NCBI GenBank assembly: GCA_021325555.1 | Contig: JAJPGY010000038.1 | Location: forward strand, 1 to 64,000 | From: Pseudomonadota bacterium | GTDB lineage: Bacteria > Cyanobacteriota > Vampirovibrionia > Obscuribacterales > Obscuribacteraceae | Reading direction: 5' to 3' | Length of the DNA: 64,000 bases | Shown: positions 15,179 to 24,512 of the stretch, one piece after another | Layout: each line of letters begins with the position of its first letter | How positions within the stretch are numbered: the first letter of the stretch is position 1 | Notes under the pieces: model-generated | The model's database searches: none | Told to the model about the DNA's origin: nothing | The model's input: the letters and a program-made list of their open reading frames with translations, nothing else | Made by a program: the position numbers and the translations under genes

Positions 15179-17953
15179 ATGGCAGTGGCACGCGGACTTT
15201 CAAGAAGCCTCAACATACGCGCCCGCCTTGTCTTCCTCTGCCTGGCAGTCGCCACGCCGCTTTTGATCATCGGCGTTTTCATCCTCTGGAAGGAGTACCA
15301 GACGCTCAAGAACGAGGCGCGGCGGGCCACCACCTTCCAGGCCGCCATCTGCGTGCGCGCGGTTTCGCACTGGATAACCTCTCAGGAGGAGGGGCTTGCC
15401 GCCCTGGCCGCACTGCCGGCGGTGAAGCAGCGGAACCCCGAATCGCTGCGCAAGATCCTCTACACGGCCGCGCACGCCCAGCACGATTGGCACGCCGTCT
15501 ACCTGGTTTCGACGGCGGGCAGGCTCATTGCCGCCAGCATGGATGCCGCTGAGCAGGAGCTGCCGTCTCTTATCTCCGAGCCCTTTGTCGCGCGCATGCG
15601 GGCCACGGGCAAGCCGGACATCTCGGAGTACACGCAGTGCCCGCTCACCGGCGCGCCGGCAATCATCGTCGGGGCGCCGGTCTTGCGCGGGAACAGGACC
15701 GCAGGCTTTCTGCTCGCCTCCGTCAACCCGCGGGCAGTCTACGAGCTATTCCAGGGCCTGGGGGAAAGATCCGGGTCGATGGTGGCGGTCGTCGATCGCA
15801 ACATGCGCGTGGTGACCCGCACGTTGAACAACGACTTCTGGGCAGGCAGGGATTTCTCGCAGGCGAGAACGGTGCAGGCTGCCGGCAAGCGCTGGCGCGG
15901 CACCCTGGAGGTGGTGGGCATCGCCGATCCGACGCCGCGAGCCTACGCTTTCGACCACCTGACCGCCAACCGCTGGGTGGTGGTGGCCGGCGTACCGACG
16001 GCGGAGATTTACGGGCCGGCCCACGACTGGCTGGTGCTGATGCTCATGCTTGCCGGCTGCGCGATCGGCGTGTCCGTGGTGCTGGCCTGCAAGTTCACCG
16101 CCCACTTCACGGCGCCGATAAACGAGCTGGTGCGGGAGGCGCTGGCGATAGGCAGGGGGGATCTCTCCAAACGCGTGCGCATCTCCAGCGGCGACGAGCT
16201 GGGCTTGCTGGCCCGCGCCTTCAATCAGATGGCGATCAACCTGGAGCTGAATCAGGAGCAGAAGCTCATGGTGGAGAGGATCTCGGAGTCGATCAGGCAA
16301 TCGCTGGATCTCGACGAGATCCTGAACACGGCCATAAGCGAACTCGGCAAGGCGCTCAAGGCCAGCCGCTGCTGCATCGCGCTTATAGACGCCAGATCGC
16401 ACACCGACCTGGCCGACGACCAGCTCGCCTTCAATTACGTCTGGTCCGACCCGGCGCGCGGCGGCACCCCGCTCAAGAACAGCTCCATCCTGATGACCGG
16501 CGAGAGCATGCTCAAGATGATCCTGGAGCAGGGGGCGATTCTCTCCATGGACGTCCTCGACGACACGAGCTTCCTGCCCCTGTTCGAGAGCGAAGAGACT
16601 TATCCGGAGGACTGGAAGTCGATCAAGTCGCTTATGGCCTGCCCGATCAGCACGCGCGAAAGGCCGCTCGGCCTCATCCTCGTTCACCAGTGCGACGAAC
16701 GGCGCACCTGGATCGATCCCGAGCTGGAGCTGGTGGATTCGGTGGCCACGCACGCCGCCCTGGCCATGGAGCAGGCGTTCCTCTATCGCCGCACCAAAGC
16801 GCTCGCCGATCAACAGCTGCTGATCAATCACATAGTGCGCGCCGTCAGAGGCTCGCTCGATCTGGACACCATTCTCGGCACGGTAACGCGAGAGCTCGGG
16901 GAGGCGCTTTCGGCGGACCGCTGCCAGATCGCCCAGCCCCGTGCCGAAGGACCGCTTGTCGTCAGCCACGAGTATCAGGCTGACGGACTGACTCCGATGA
17001 TCGGTCTCAACATCTACGGGGAGAAGATCGACTTCGACCCGGCGATCCTCGCCGAGCTGAAGACGCATTCGGTCATGGGCATAGACCTGAGCCGCCTTGG
17101 CGAGACAAGCGACAGCAAGGACGGCACGACGTTGAGGGACGCGCCGCTGGCGGTGATAGCCGACGCTTCGGCGGACAGCCGCACCCTGCCGTTCCGCCCG
17201 TTCCTGGCGGCGGTAGGCTCCCGGTCGCTCATCGCCGCGCCGTTGCTGAACGAGGACCGCCTGCTGGGCTTGCTCATGGTGCACCAGACACGTTCTGCGC
17301 GTGACTGGAAGCCGGAAGAGGCGGGGCTGGTCACGGCCATCGCCGACCAGGTGTCGATCGCCATCAGTCACGCGCAGCTGTTCGCCCAGGTGCGCCACCA
17401 GGCGATCACCGACGGGCTGACCGGGCTCTACAACCATATTTATCTCAAGAACAGGCTGGAGAAGGAGCTCCGCCGCGCCCAGAGAAAGCAGGCCCCCTGC
17501 TCTTTGTTGATGCTCGATCTGGACAGGCTGAAATTGATCAACGACAGCTTCGGTCACCCGGTTGGGGACGCGGCTATAAGACAGGTGGCCTGGGCCTTGA
17601 AGAACCTTTTGCGAAGCGGCGATACCGCAGCCCGCTACGGCGGCGAGGAGTTCGCCGTCATCCTTCCCGAGACGCCCTTGAACGAGGCGGCGCTGATCGC
17701 CGATCGACTCTGCCGCCAAGTAAACAGCGCGCCGGTGCCCGGACTCGGCACAATATCGATCTCCATCGGCGCGGCCACTTATCCGGATCAGGCTGAGGAT
17801 ATGAAGGAGCTGATCGAAAAAGCGGACATGGCCCTTTACGTGGCCAAGCACTGCGGGCGCAACCAGGTGCGCGTCTTTGACGGACACTCGCCGCTAAGGG
17901 TAATAACCGAGCCGGAAGCACAGACCACCGCTCCAGTCGAACCACCCCTGTGA
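15179..17953 (+). CDS. Membrane sensor diguanylate cyclase (Cache-HAMP-GAF-GAF-GGDEF)
   Basis: 924 residues. A first span (about 19-40) and a second ('LVLMLMLAGCAIGVSVVLAC', about 283-302) bracket an extracytoplasmic region of about 240 residues that looks like a double Cache sensor. HAMP follows (about 303-355), then two GAF domains (about 365-540 and 565-745) and a GGDEF domain. The active-site signature is GGEEF (821-825), competent for c-di-GMP synthesis from two GTP, and the RxxD product-inhibition site is present exactly five residues before it (RSGD, 812-815). The ATG at 15179 has GGAGA only three bases upstream. It is probably monocistronic and feeds the MshEN-like proteins elsewhere in the window. 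Confidence 0.9.
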   Translation: MAVARGLSRSLNIRARLVFLCLAVATPLLIIGVFILWKEYQTLKNEARRATTFQAAICVRAVSHWITSQEEGLAALAALPAVKQRNPESLRKILYTAAHAQHDWHAVYLVSTAGRLIAASMDAAEQELPSLISEPFVARMRATGKPDISEYTQCPLTGAPAIIVGAPVLRGNRTAGFLLASVNPRAVYELFQGLGERSGSMVAVVDRNMRVVTRTLNNDFWAGRDFSQARTVQAAGKRWRGTLEVVGIADPTPRAYAFDHLTANRWVVVAGVPTAEIYGPAHDWLVLMLMLAGCAIGVSVVLACKFTAHFTAPINELVREALAIGRGDLSKRVRISSGDELGLLARAFNQMAINLELNQEQKLMVERISESIRQSLDLDEILNTAISELGKALKASRCCIALIDARSHTDLADDQLAFNYVWSDPARGGTPLKNSSILMTGESMLKMILEQGAILSMDVLDDTSFLPLFESEETYPEDWKSIKSLMACPISTRERPLGLILVHQCDERRTWIDPELELVDSVATHAALAMEQAFLYRRTKALADQQLLINHIVRAVRGSLDLDTILGTVTRELGEALSADRCQIAQPRAEGPLVVSHEYQADGLTPMIGLNIYGEKIDFDPAILAELKTHSVMGIDLSRLGETSDSKDGTTLRDAPLAVIADASADSRTLPFRPFLAAVGSRSLIAAPLLNEDRLLGLLMVHQTRSARDWKPEEAGLVTAIADQVSIAISHAQLFAQVRHQAITDGLTGLYNHIYLKNRLEKELRRAQRKQAPCSLLMLDLDRLKLINDSFGHPVGDAAIRQVAWALKNLLRSGDTAARYGGEEFAVILPETPLNEAALIADRLCRQVNSAPVPGLGTISISIGAATYPDQAEDMKELIEKADMALYVAKHCGRNQVRVFDGHSPLRVITEPEAQTTAPVEPPL

Positions 17954-18007
17954 GCTCCGGGCGGTATATTTGACTCTGTCGGCGTTCGCCCACTTGGAAA
18001 CCGCCCT

Positions 18008-19372
18008 GTGAGAACCTTCCTGGTATCACTCCTGGCACTGGCAAGCTTGCTTGCTTATCCGGGCGCCGCGCAGGCGGGCGCTGAAGACGATGAGATCACC
18101 TCGCTAACCCGAACAATCGTATCGCAGGAGATCGAGCTGGCCAAGCTCAACCTGAGGGTCAGCCCCGTGCCCGACCTCTGGTACAACCGGCGCTGGCTGC
18201 TTGCCGCCATAACCAACAACTCGCTTACAAGCTCGGGCGCATTCTTGAACGGATTCACCTCCTATCGCCACCAGGAGGATCCGGCGGCGATACCGAAGAA
18301 TCTGGTGGCAGCCGGATCCATACAGCGAGGGGTGGCTAACTTCATCACCACGGGCGAGTGCCTTCTGGAATTCGGTCTCGATGCGCGCAACCGCCTGGAG
18401 AGCAAGCGCAAAGCGCTCGATCTCGGCCATGCCCGTTCGGAGGCGCTCAGGCTCAAGAATACCATCGACGAGTTAATCGGGCGCCGCGACAAGCTGATTG
18501 CCGCCAAGGTCCTTGACGATCAGACAGCCCGCCGGCTGGCCATCGAAGGAAATGCCCTCAGGGACGTGCTCGATAATGAGGCCTCTTATTTCGTATTCGT
18601 TTACGGCCAGTCGAAGGGACTCAAGGCAGCCAGGCTGCTCAATCAGCTCATGATATTTGTCAGCAACCTGGAGTCGGGCATCCTGACGTTTATCGGCGTG
18701 TATGCGACCTTGACCACGAGGGGGACAGTCACCGCGAGGTTGAATCTTGGTTCCGTAGCCGGATTCGGTGATATCGTCGGTGGCAGCATCAACGCCTGCG
18801 CCCCTGCGGCCACCAGGCTCTGGGGGCGAGTGAGCGAGCAGCGGGGATGGCGGGACACCTCTGCGGCGCTCGGCCGCCCGCCCGTTCTGGATCCGGCGCC
18901 GCTACATGAGGATTTTTGCCGCCTCTCCGCTGTCCAGGAAGTAGAAGGAAACAGGGGCGGGCAGGCGGCGCCTATCGTCAGAGATCTGTGCAAGATGGAA
19001 GCGGATCTGCTCACGGAGCGAAGGGATGTCTACCAGCGGGCCGCCCGCCATGCCCATGTGTCCTTCCTCAAGTCCATGATCTCGGAGCCCGGCGGCGCCG
19101 GCACGAAGGTGGCCAACGGCATCGGCACGGTGATAGGCGATCTGTCCATCAACAAACCCAGCGAAGCTCGCCTGCAATGGATAGCCGGTCCTGCCACCAG
19201 CTATGGTATCGGGAACTCCGTGGCGGCAACCGTCAATCTGGAGCGCCTGGTCTCGGAGGAGATGCGCGACCGCCGGCTGACAAGCCAGCGCAAGAGCCGC
19301 CGGCAGATAATTGAGAATCACCTGCGAAGGCTCGAATCGTTCGAGGACTCCATCAAGCATCATTTGCCGTAG
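18008..19372 (+). CDS. Exported helical protein of unknown function
   Basis: 454 residues from a GTG. The signal peptide is clear ('TFLVSLLALASLLAYPGAAQAGA', cleavage near AQA-G). The mature part is mostly helical with charged coiled-coil stretches ('ARSEALRLKNTIDELIGRRDKLIAAK') and a less polar middle ('ILTFIGVYATLTTRGTVTARLNL'). No family is recognised. It lies 54 bases after the cyclase gene and starts a run of three exported proteins, so an envelope role linked to c-di-GMP is possible but unproven. Confidence 0.65.
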   Translation: MRTFLVSLLALASLLAYPGAAQAGAEDDEITSLTRTIVSQEIELAKLNLRVSPVPDLWYNRRWLLAAITNNSLTSSGAFLNGFTSYRHQEDPAAIPKNLVAAGSIQRGVANFITTGECLLEFGLDARNRLESKRKALDLGHARSEALRLKNTIDELIGRRDKLIAAKVLDDQTARRLAIEGNALRDVLDNEASYFVFVYGQSKGLKAARLLNQLMIFVSNLESGILTFIGVYATLTTRGTVTARLNLGSVAGFGDIVGGSINACAPAATRLWGRVSEQRGWRDTSAALGRPPVLDPAPLHEDFCRLSAVQEVEGNRGGQAAPIVRDLCKMEADLLTERRDVYQRAARHAHVSFLKSMISEPGGAGTKVANGIGTVIGDLSINKPSEARLQWIAGPATSYGIGNSVAATVNLERLVSEEMRDRRLTSQRKSRRQIIENHLRRLESFEDSIKHHLP

Positions 19373-19522
19373 CCCGCCTTTCCTGCGCGCGATGACCATT
19401 CGCCTCCGGGCTTGCTGGTCCGGCTGCCATCTGGTGCTCCACCAATTTCGCCGCCGGGCGCGGTAAAATGACCCCATTGGGACAAAACGGCTTGAAAACC
19501 GAACGGAGGTCAAGACACCTCG

Positions 19523-20257
19523 ATGAAAAGCCGCGCCTGCCCCGCCGCCGTGTTCGTTCTGCTTCTGGCAATCTCCCAGGGAGGCGCATTGTCAATGGCC
19601 TCGGGCGCTGTTTTTGAGCCGCAGTACAACTCCTCGTACGCCAACGAGCAGGTCGACGGCAAGGGATTTCTCGCCGGCCTGCTCAAGACCGCCGCCGGAT
19701 TCGAAGATTACACCTACAAATCGCTGGTGGTCACGTTCCTGGGGGGCAAACAGGTCGAGAAGTCCGGCAACTTCTTTTTCAAGAAGCCGAATCTCGTGCG
19801 CGTCGAGGACGACTCAGGCAGCGGCGCACTGGGCTCGCTGGTCGTCCGCCAGGCCGATGGCCGGATCAGAGGCTCCGCCGGCCCGGGGCTGCGGTTTTTG
19901 AAGATGACCCTTTCCAAGGATTCGCACTTCCTGCAGCTTCCCAACGGCTACAACGTGATCGACTCGGATCTGACCAGCCTGCTTCGGACGATAGACAGAG
20001 AAGTCAACAGCGGCAGCACCATCAAGGTGACGAAAACTCCGGTGCCGGCGCGTAAGACCGGGGAGCTCGCCTACGTGGTGGATGTCACCGCCGGCAGTGG
20101 CGAGTCGGCGCGACTCACCGATCGCATCATTGTCAACCCGCAAACGAATGTGCCGACGGAATGGGACGTATTCCGGGGCGGCTCCCTGCTTTCGATTACC
20201 TACTTCGGCAATTTTCGCGCCAATGTGGGGTTGGCGGACAGTCTGTTCAAGCTCTGA
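19523..20257 (+). CDS. LolA-like exported protein
   Basis: 244 residues with a signal peptide ('CPAAVFVLLLAISQGGALS'). The mature part resembles the LolA/RseB half-barrel: 'LLKTAAGFEDYTYKSLVVTFLGGKQVEKSGNFFFKKPNLVRVE' region, 'GYNVIDSDLTSLLRTIDREV' and a final 'PTEWDVFRGGSLLSITYFGNF' strand pair. Such proteins bind lipids or lipoproteins in the periplasm. GGAGGT lies 12 bases before the ATG and its GAGGT can pair with ACCTC closer to the start. The next gene follows after 19 bases. Confidence 0.7.
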   Translation: MKSRACPAAVFVLLLAISQGGALSMASGAVFEPQYNSSYANEQVDGKGFLAGLLKTAAGFEDYTYKSLVVTFLGGKQVEKSGNFFFKKPNLVRVEDDSGSGALGSLVVRQADGRIRGSAGPGLRFLKMTLSKDSHFLQLPNGYNVIDSDLTSLLRTIDREVNSGSTIKVTKTPVPARKTGELAYVVDVTAGSGESARLTDRIIVNPQTNVPTEWDVFRGGSLLSITYFGNFRANVGLADSLFKL

Positions 20258-20276
20258 CGGGCGAAAAGGACGGCAT

Positions 20277-21005
20277 ATGAGAGCACAGGGGACAGAAAGG
20301 AAAACGGTCGCGCGTGGGGCTGATGCCCGCCTTATCTTCGCAGCGGCGACCTTGATGAGCTTTGCCGCCGGCGCCTGCTTCGCCCAACCGCCCGGCGCGC
20401 CGGCGGCCGCCAACACGGCCGGCTTATCCGATAAGGACCGGCCGGCGGCCGGTTTGAGCCTCGGCCCGCGCTCGGCAAACCCGCAGGCGCTGCTGGCCCG
20501 CATCCGCGATGCCGGCATTCCCCTGAACGAGATCCGCGAGCAGTCGATAAATCTGTTCGTGGAAGCGACCAGGCCCAGGTTCATGCCGCACTCGAGCGTG
20601 GACCTCCGGCACCCTTCCTCCATTTCCGGCAAGCAGTTCAATCCGGCCGGCGCCTACCTGCGACCGCGCCCTGACTGGCTGGCGTTCTACGTGGGCACAA
20701 TGGAGCCGCTGATTCACCTGTTCAAGGTGGACATGGAGGAGGCTGGGCAAGCCGATAATCAAAGCGGGCTTTCGCCGGCAGTCGCGGGCAAGCTGGCCCC
20801 CCTGAAAAGGCAGTGGCACGCCGACGTTGCCGACCTGGACAGTCATCTCACCGGCCTCTTCAACCTGCTGGCGACGGCGCCGGAGATAGACAATGGGGCG
20901 GTGGCCCGCGAGGCCGCGGCCATGTTCGAGATTACCCGACGGATGGAAAAGGCTCGCCACAGAGCCTTCAAGATTGTGCTCGAGGGCTACAAACGGACCG
21001 GCTGA
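20277..21005 (+). CDS. Exported protein of unknown function
   Basis: 242 residues from ATG 20277 with AAGGA upstream; the frame stays open further 5' inside the LolA-like gene, but that part is not a credible start. A hydrophobic signal-like segment 'LIFAAATLMSFAAGACFA' ends before QPP. The Cys in 'GACFA' is not followed by the usual lipobox context, so lipoprotein status is uncertain. The mature part is helical, with 'KRQWHADVADLDSHLTGLFNLL' and 'MFEITRRMEKARHRAFKIV'. It is probably co-transcribed with the LolA-like gene. Confidence 0.65.
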   Translation: MRAQGTERKTVARGADARLIFAAATLMSFAAGACFAQPPGAPAAANTAGLSDKDRPAAGLSLGPRSANPQALLARIRDAGIPLNEIREQSINLFVEATRPRFMPHSSVDLRHPSSISGKQFNPAGAYLRPRPDWLAFYVGTMEPLIHLFKVDMEEAGQADNQSGLSPAVAGKLAPLKRQWHADVADLDSHLTGLFNLLATAPEIDNGAVAREAAAMFEITRRMEKARHRAFKIVLEGYKRTG

Positions 21006-21084
21006 CCGGCGCCATTCCCGCTCTGGTGCGGTTGCCGATCTGCCCGGCTACAATGTACGGTGCCGAATGTTCGCGGGGCGCCGT

Positions 21085-21789
21085 ATGAAAAGTACCCGAA
21101 AACACCTCGTCCTTTTCGACATCGACGAGACCATGCTGAAATCCGACGGCGCGGGCAGGCGCGCAATAACCAGCGCCCTCTCGCAGGCCTGTGGGGCGGA
21201 GATCGACAGCAGCGCGGTCAAGCTTTCCGGCAAGACCGACCCGCAGATCTGCCGGGAGATACTGGAGGCCAACGGCTTGAGCCCGGAGGAGATCCCGGGC
21301 GGGCTTACGCGCGTGTTCGAGATCTACTTGCCAAACCTGGAAAAAGAGATAGGCAGGTCGCAGCTCTTCTGCCTGCACGAAGGCGTAATGGAGTTACTGG
21401 CCGCCCTTGCCGAAATCGATTCCGCCTGCCTTGGTCTCCTCACCGGCAACATCGAGCCGGGCGCCAGGGCAAAGCTGTCCCCGTTCGGGATCAACCATTA
21501 TTTCCCGGTGGGCGCCTACGGCTCGGATTCGGCCGACCGGATGATGCTGCCCGCCGTGGCCGGGCTGAGGGCCAGCAAGCATTTCGCGACGGAATTCCGC
21601 CCGCGCGACGTGGTGATAGTAGGCGACAGCGTCCATGACGTCCGCTGCGCCCGCGGCTTCGGGGCGGTGAGCATCGCCGTCGCCACCGGCAGAACCTCCT
21701 GGCAGGAGATAGAAGAGGCCGGGCCCGACTTCCTTTTTCCCTCCCTTTCAGATACCGAGGCACTGATTCAGGCGATTTTGGCTGAGTAG
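21085..21789 (+). CDS. HAD-family phosphatase
   Basis: 234 residues with the phosphoglycolate-phosphatase-like (Gph) HAD layout: motif I 'LVLFDIDETMLKSDG' (nucleophile Asp and +2 Asp), motif II 'LGLLTGNIE', motif III lysine around 'ASKHFATEF', and motif IV 'VVIVGDSVHDVRCARGFG'. The substrate is unknown; a small phosphate ester is likely. An upstream ATG at 21067 would add six residues, and a TACAAT hexamer lies 17 bases before that. It opens the run HAD-folK-acpS. Confidence 0.85.
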   Translation: MKSTRKHLVLFDIDETMLKSDGAGRRAITSALSQACGAEIDSSAVKLSGKTDPQICREILEANGLSPEEIPGGLTRVFEIYLPNLEKEIGRSQLFCLHEGVMELLAALAEIDSACLGLLTGNIEPGARAKLSPFGINHYFPVGAYGSDSADRMMLPAVAGLRASKHFATEFRPRDVVIVGDSVHDVRCARGFGAVSIAVATGRTSWQEIEEAGPDFLFPSLSDTEALIQAILAE

Positions 21790-21885
21790 CGGCTATAATT
21801 TTTCCCTGGCGATCATTCGCGAAGCAGGCAGGGTTCATCTGGCGGCACCGGGCAGCACGCTTTCCGGCGCCGAGTCGGGGCTCGA

Positions 21886-22482
21886 TTGGTGGCAGAAACG
21901 GGCAAAGCCAGCGACAGGAATCACCGTGTCCGTGCGTACATCGGGCTGGGCTCCAACGAGGGCGATCGTGTAGGCTTTGTCCAGCAGGCGATGCAGCTTT
22001 TGAAAGACATCCCGCGCATCGAGGTTGTCGAGTGCTCGAGCCTCTACGAGACCGAGCCGGTGGGCGCCGAATACCTGGAATGGTTCGTCAACGCGGTGGC
22101 GGCAATCGACACCGACCTCACCTGCGAAGAGCTGCTGGACGTCTGCCATGACATCGAAGCCCGGCTGGTCGAGTTCCACGGCGCCGAAAACGGGCGGGTC
22201 TGCCGGGAGCAGCGCCCGGGCGTTCGCACAAGGATCATCGACCTGGACATTCTTTTCTACGGGGATCTGGTCACCGAGACGGACTCGCTCAAGGTGCCGC
22301 ACCCCCGCCTGCACCAGAGAGCCTTCGCCCTGGTGCCGCTGCTCGAGATCGCCCCCGATCTCCTTCACCCCTGCCTCGGGCAAACCGTCTCCGAGCTGCA
22401 CGAGGCGCTGCCGGAGCCGGAGCTTGTCTATCTTTACGGCACGCGCGGTCTCGATGGCGACGACGAGTGTGATTATTGCTGA
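21886..22482 (+). CDS. folK: HPPK (6-hydroxymethyl-7,8-dihydropterin pyrophosphokinase)
   Basis: FolK transfers pyrophosphate from ATP to hydroxymethyl-dihydropterin in folate synthesis. The 198-residue protein has 'AYIGLGSNEGDR', 'CSSLYETEPVG', 'WFVNAVAAIDT', 'RIIDLDILFYGD' with the catalytic aspartates, and 'VPHPRLHQRAFALVPLLEIAPD'. The start is TTG 21886 or GTG 21889. A TATAAT lies at 21794-21799. The C terminus has about 40 extra residues ending in an acidic Cys-containing tail (DECDYC), unlike the usual length. No folB or folP is adjacent. Confidence 0.94.
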   Translation: MVAETGKASDRNHRVRAYIGLGSNEGDRVGFVQQAMQLLKDIPRIEVVECSSLYETEPVGAEYLEWFVNAVAAIDTDLTCEELLDVCHDIEARLVEFHGAENGRVCREQRPGVRTRIIDLDILFYGDLVTETDSLKVPHPRLHQRAFALVPLLEIAPDLLHPCLGQTVSELHEALPEPELVYLYGTRGLDGDDECDYC

Positions 22483-22511
22483 CAGAGGCTCCCGGCGGAG
22501 ACTTTCCCGAG

Positions 22512-22901
22512 ATGGCGGACGCGCGGATCATTAAGGTCGGAACCGACATTTGCTCCATCAAACGAGTGGCGGCAGCCTACGCACGCTTCGGCGAGCGCTT
22601 TCTCGATCGCCTGCTCACCCCCGGCGAGAAAGGCTACGTAACCAGCCACTCCGCCCATCTCGTCAATCGCCTGGCCGGCCGGTTCGCGGCCAAGGAAGCG
22701 GCCTCGAAGGCTCTGGGCACCGGCTGGCGCGGCATTTTCTGGAAGGAGATAGAGGTCGGCAGGGAGCCGTCCGGGGCGCCACGCCTCATCCTGCACGGGC
22801 GCGCCGCCGCGCTGGCTCAAAAGCTGGGGCTCAAGCACTGGGAGGTGAGCCTGAGCCACGACGGGGACTACGCCACCGCTTTCGTCCTCGCCCACGGCTA
22901 G
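22512..22901 (+). CDS. acpS: Holo-[acyl-carrier-protein] synthase
   Basis: AcpS moves 4'-phosphopantetheine from CoA to a serine of ACP. The 129-residue protein shows 'KVGTDICSIKRVAAAY', 'FLDRLLTPGEKGY', 'LAGRFAAKEAASKALGTG' (Mg/CoA-binding Glu and Lys) and 'WEVSLSHDGDYATAFV'. ATG 22512 fits the family start; the frame is open back to a TTG at 22476 that overlaps folK. Coupling to folK is likely. Confidence 0.94.
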   Translation: MADARIIKVGTDICSIKRVAAAYARFGERFLDRLLTPGEKGYVTSHSAHLVNRLAGRFAAKEAASKALGTGWRGIFWKEIEVGREPSGAPRLILHGRAAALAQKLGLKHWEVSLSHDGDYATAFVLAHG

Positions 22902-22948
22902 CAGGCCGGCCGCTGTCGCCACCACCGGTAGTGAGCGGGCATGATTCG

Positions 22949-23767
22949 ATGAAAAGATCCAATGACGGCCCGGCGCTGATCACCATGACGACCGACTTCG
23001 GCTCGGTCGACGGCTTCGCCGGCACGGTCAAGGGGGTGATCCTCGGCATCGCCCCGAAGGCGCGGATAATCGACCTCAGCCATGAGGTCGCCCCCGGCGA
23101 CATCGCCGCGGCCTCCTGGATCCTCAAAACCAGCTGGTCCTACTTCCCGCCCGGCTCCATTCACCTGGCCGTTGTCGATCCCGGCGTCGGCGGCAGCCGC
23201 CGCCCGCTTATCATCGAGGCGGAGACCGCCGCCTTCATAGGTCCCGACAACGGAATTTTCTCCTTTCTCTATTCGGGTGGGCTGAAGGTAAAGGCCTATG
23301 AGCTGGAAAACGACCGCTACCGGCTCTCGCCGGTATCCGCCACCTTCCACGCGCGCGATATTTTCGGGCCGGCCGCCGCCCACCTGACAATCGGGGTCAG
23401 CGCCGGCGAGCTCGGAGCCGAGATCGAGGTGGGCGGTCTGGTGAGGCTGCCGGCCCTCGAGCTCCTGACCGCTGAAGATGGCATACACGGGCGGGTGGAA
23501 TACGTCGACCGCTTCGGCAACCTGATCACCAACATCCCCTCCGATGCGCCGCCGGCGGGGGCCGTCTGTTTTGTCGAGGGAAGGCAGGCAGGGCATCTGC
23601 GCCGGTCCTACGCAAGCGTGGCCGCCGGAGAGCCGGTCGTGGTCGCCGGCAGCCACGGGGTGCTGGAGATCGCGGTCAATCGGGGGCGTGCCTGCGAGTT
23701 CTTCGCCTGTGGGGCGGGGGCGGCGGTCCGGGTTTTGCCGTCGCCTGCTCGTGGCGGGCAAATATGA
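22949..23767 (+). CDS. SAM hydroxide adenosyltransferase (DUF62 family)
   Basis: 272 residues. The family hydrolyses S-adenosylmethionine to adenosine and methionine and is related to fluorinase/chlorinase. Seen: 'ITMTTDFGSVDGFAGTVKG', 'DLSHEVAPGDIAAASWIL', 'HLAVVDPGVGGSRRPLII', 'GPDNGIFSFL', 'TFHARDIFGPAAAHL' and a C-terminal 'DRFGNLITNI' barrel. The D-x(n)-R-x(n)-H water-binding set fits a hydrolase. ATG 22949 is chosen. A methyltransferase gene overlaps or closely follows, which suggests a role around SAM use. Confidence 0.9.
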   Translation: MKRSNDGPALITMTTDFGSVDGFAGTVKGVILGIAPKARIIDLSHEVAPGDIAAASWILKTSWSYFPPGSIHLAVVDPGVGGSRRPLIIEAETAAFIGPDNGIFSFLYSGGLKVKAYELENDRYRLSPVSATFHARDIFGPAAAHLTIGVSAGELGAEIEVGGLVRLPALELLTAEDGIHGRVEYVDRFGNLITNIPSDAPPAGAVCFVEGRQAGHLRRSYASVAAGEPVVVAGSHGVLEIAVNRGRACEFFACGAGAAVRVLPSPARGGQI

Positions 23768-23822
23768 AACAATAACGACGCACAACGCCCGAGTTAATCT
23801 AGACGGGAGCGCCGAGACTGAC

Positions 23823-24512
23823 ATGGCTCCGCTGGCTGAAGAGCAGATGCTCAAGCTGATGGTCGACACCCACGAGGCGCGCTTCGACGGTCGAATCTGG
23901 GAGGCCTTCGATGACGTGGTCGTCCCGGAGCTTCCCGGCGAGCCGTCGATGGCCGATCTCGGCTGCGGGCCGGGTCTGTTCCTTTTCGACATCCACCAGA
24001 GGCTGCCCGAGGCCACGCTCTACGGATTCGACACCAGCGCGGTAATGCTCGATGTGGCCGGCAACCTCTCCTGGTCCGCGCTCAAACCGCACCTCAGCCG
24101 CTGCGATGTCAGCAAGGGGATCCCGCTGCCCGACGGCGGCGTTCATTTCATCTCCATGAACTTCTTTCTCCACCAGTTCGACTACCCGCTGCCCATACTG
24201 GCCGAGGCGCTTAGGGCGCTGAAGCCGGGCGGCTGGCTGTGGATTTACGACTGGGCCCGTCGCCCGCTGGAAGAGTATCTCCGTTTCTGGGACGTAGACC
24301 CGGGGCTGCCGGAGATGGGCGATCCGGCGCTGGCATACAGGCTCTTCGCCTGCCACAATCGCTTCACCCGCCAGGACTGGCATTACGTTTTCAGCCAGGC
24401 AGGTCTCGAGACCGCGCGCGAGGTGGAGCGGGCGCGCGGCCAGCACCTGCTCATGATCGTTCGGCGGGCCGGCGCGCATGAACCCGCCGGCGGTCAGGAT
24501 AAGGCGGGATGA
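23823..24512 (+). CDS. Class I SAM-dependent methyltransferase
   Basis: 229 residues from ATG 23823; a GTG at 23751 would add 24 residues and overlap the previous gene. Motif I is 'MADLGCGPGLFLFDI', followed by 'LYGFDTSAVMLDVAG', an acidic 'RCDVSKGIPLPDG' and post-motif 'ALRALKPGGWLWIYDW'. The substrate is unknown. Its stop overlaps the start of the large membrane protein (ATGA), so the two are translationally coupled. Confidence 0.88.
   Translation: MAPLAEEQMLKLMVDTHEARFDGRIWEAFDDVVVPELPGEPSMADLGCGPGLFLFDIHQRLPEATLYGFDTSAVMLDVAGNLSWSALKPHLSRCDVSKGIPLPDGGVHFISMNFFLHQFDYPLPILAEALRALKPGGWLWIYDWARRPLEEYLRFWDVDPGLPEMGDPALAYRLFACHNRFTRQDWHYVFSQAGLETAREVERARGQHLLMIVRRAGAHEPAGGQDKAG

Noticed and set aside
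15746..17887. 713-codon open frame on the minus strand opposite the cyclase
   Set aside because: It mirrors the GC-rich third-position pattern of the real gene and has no family features.
20082..20276. 5' extension of the exported-protein gene at 20277
   Set aside because: It overlaps the LolA-like gene, is basic and Cys-rich, and puts the signal peptide in the middle of the protein.
22550..22948. 5' extension of the SAM hydrolase gene
   Set aside because: It lies fully within acpS in another frame and is Arg-rich noise.
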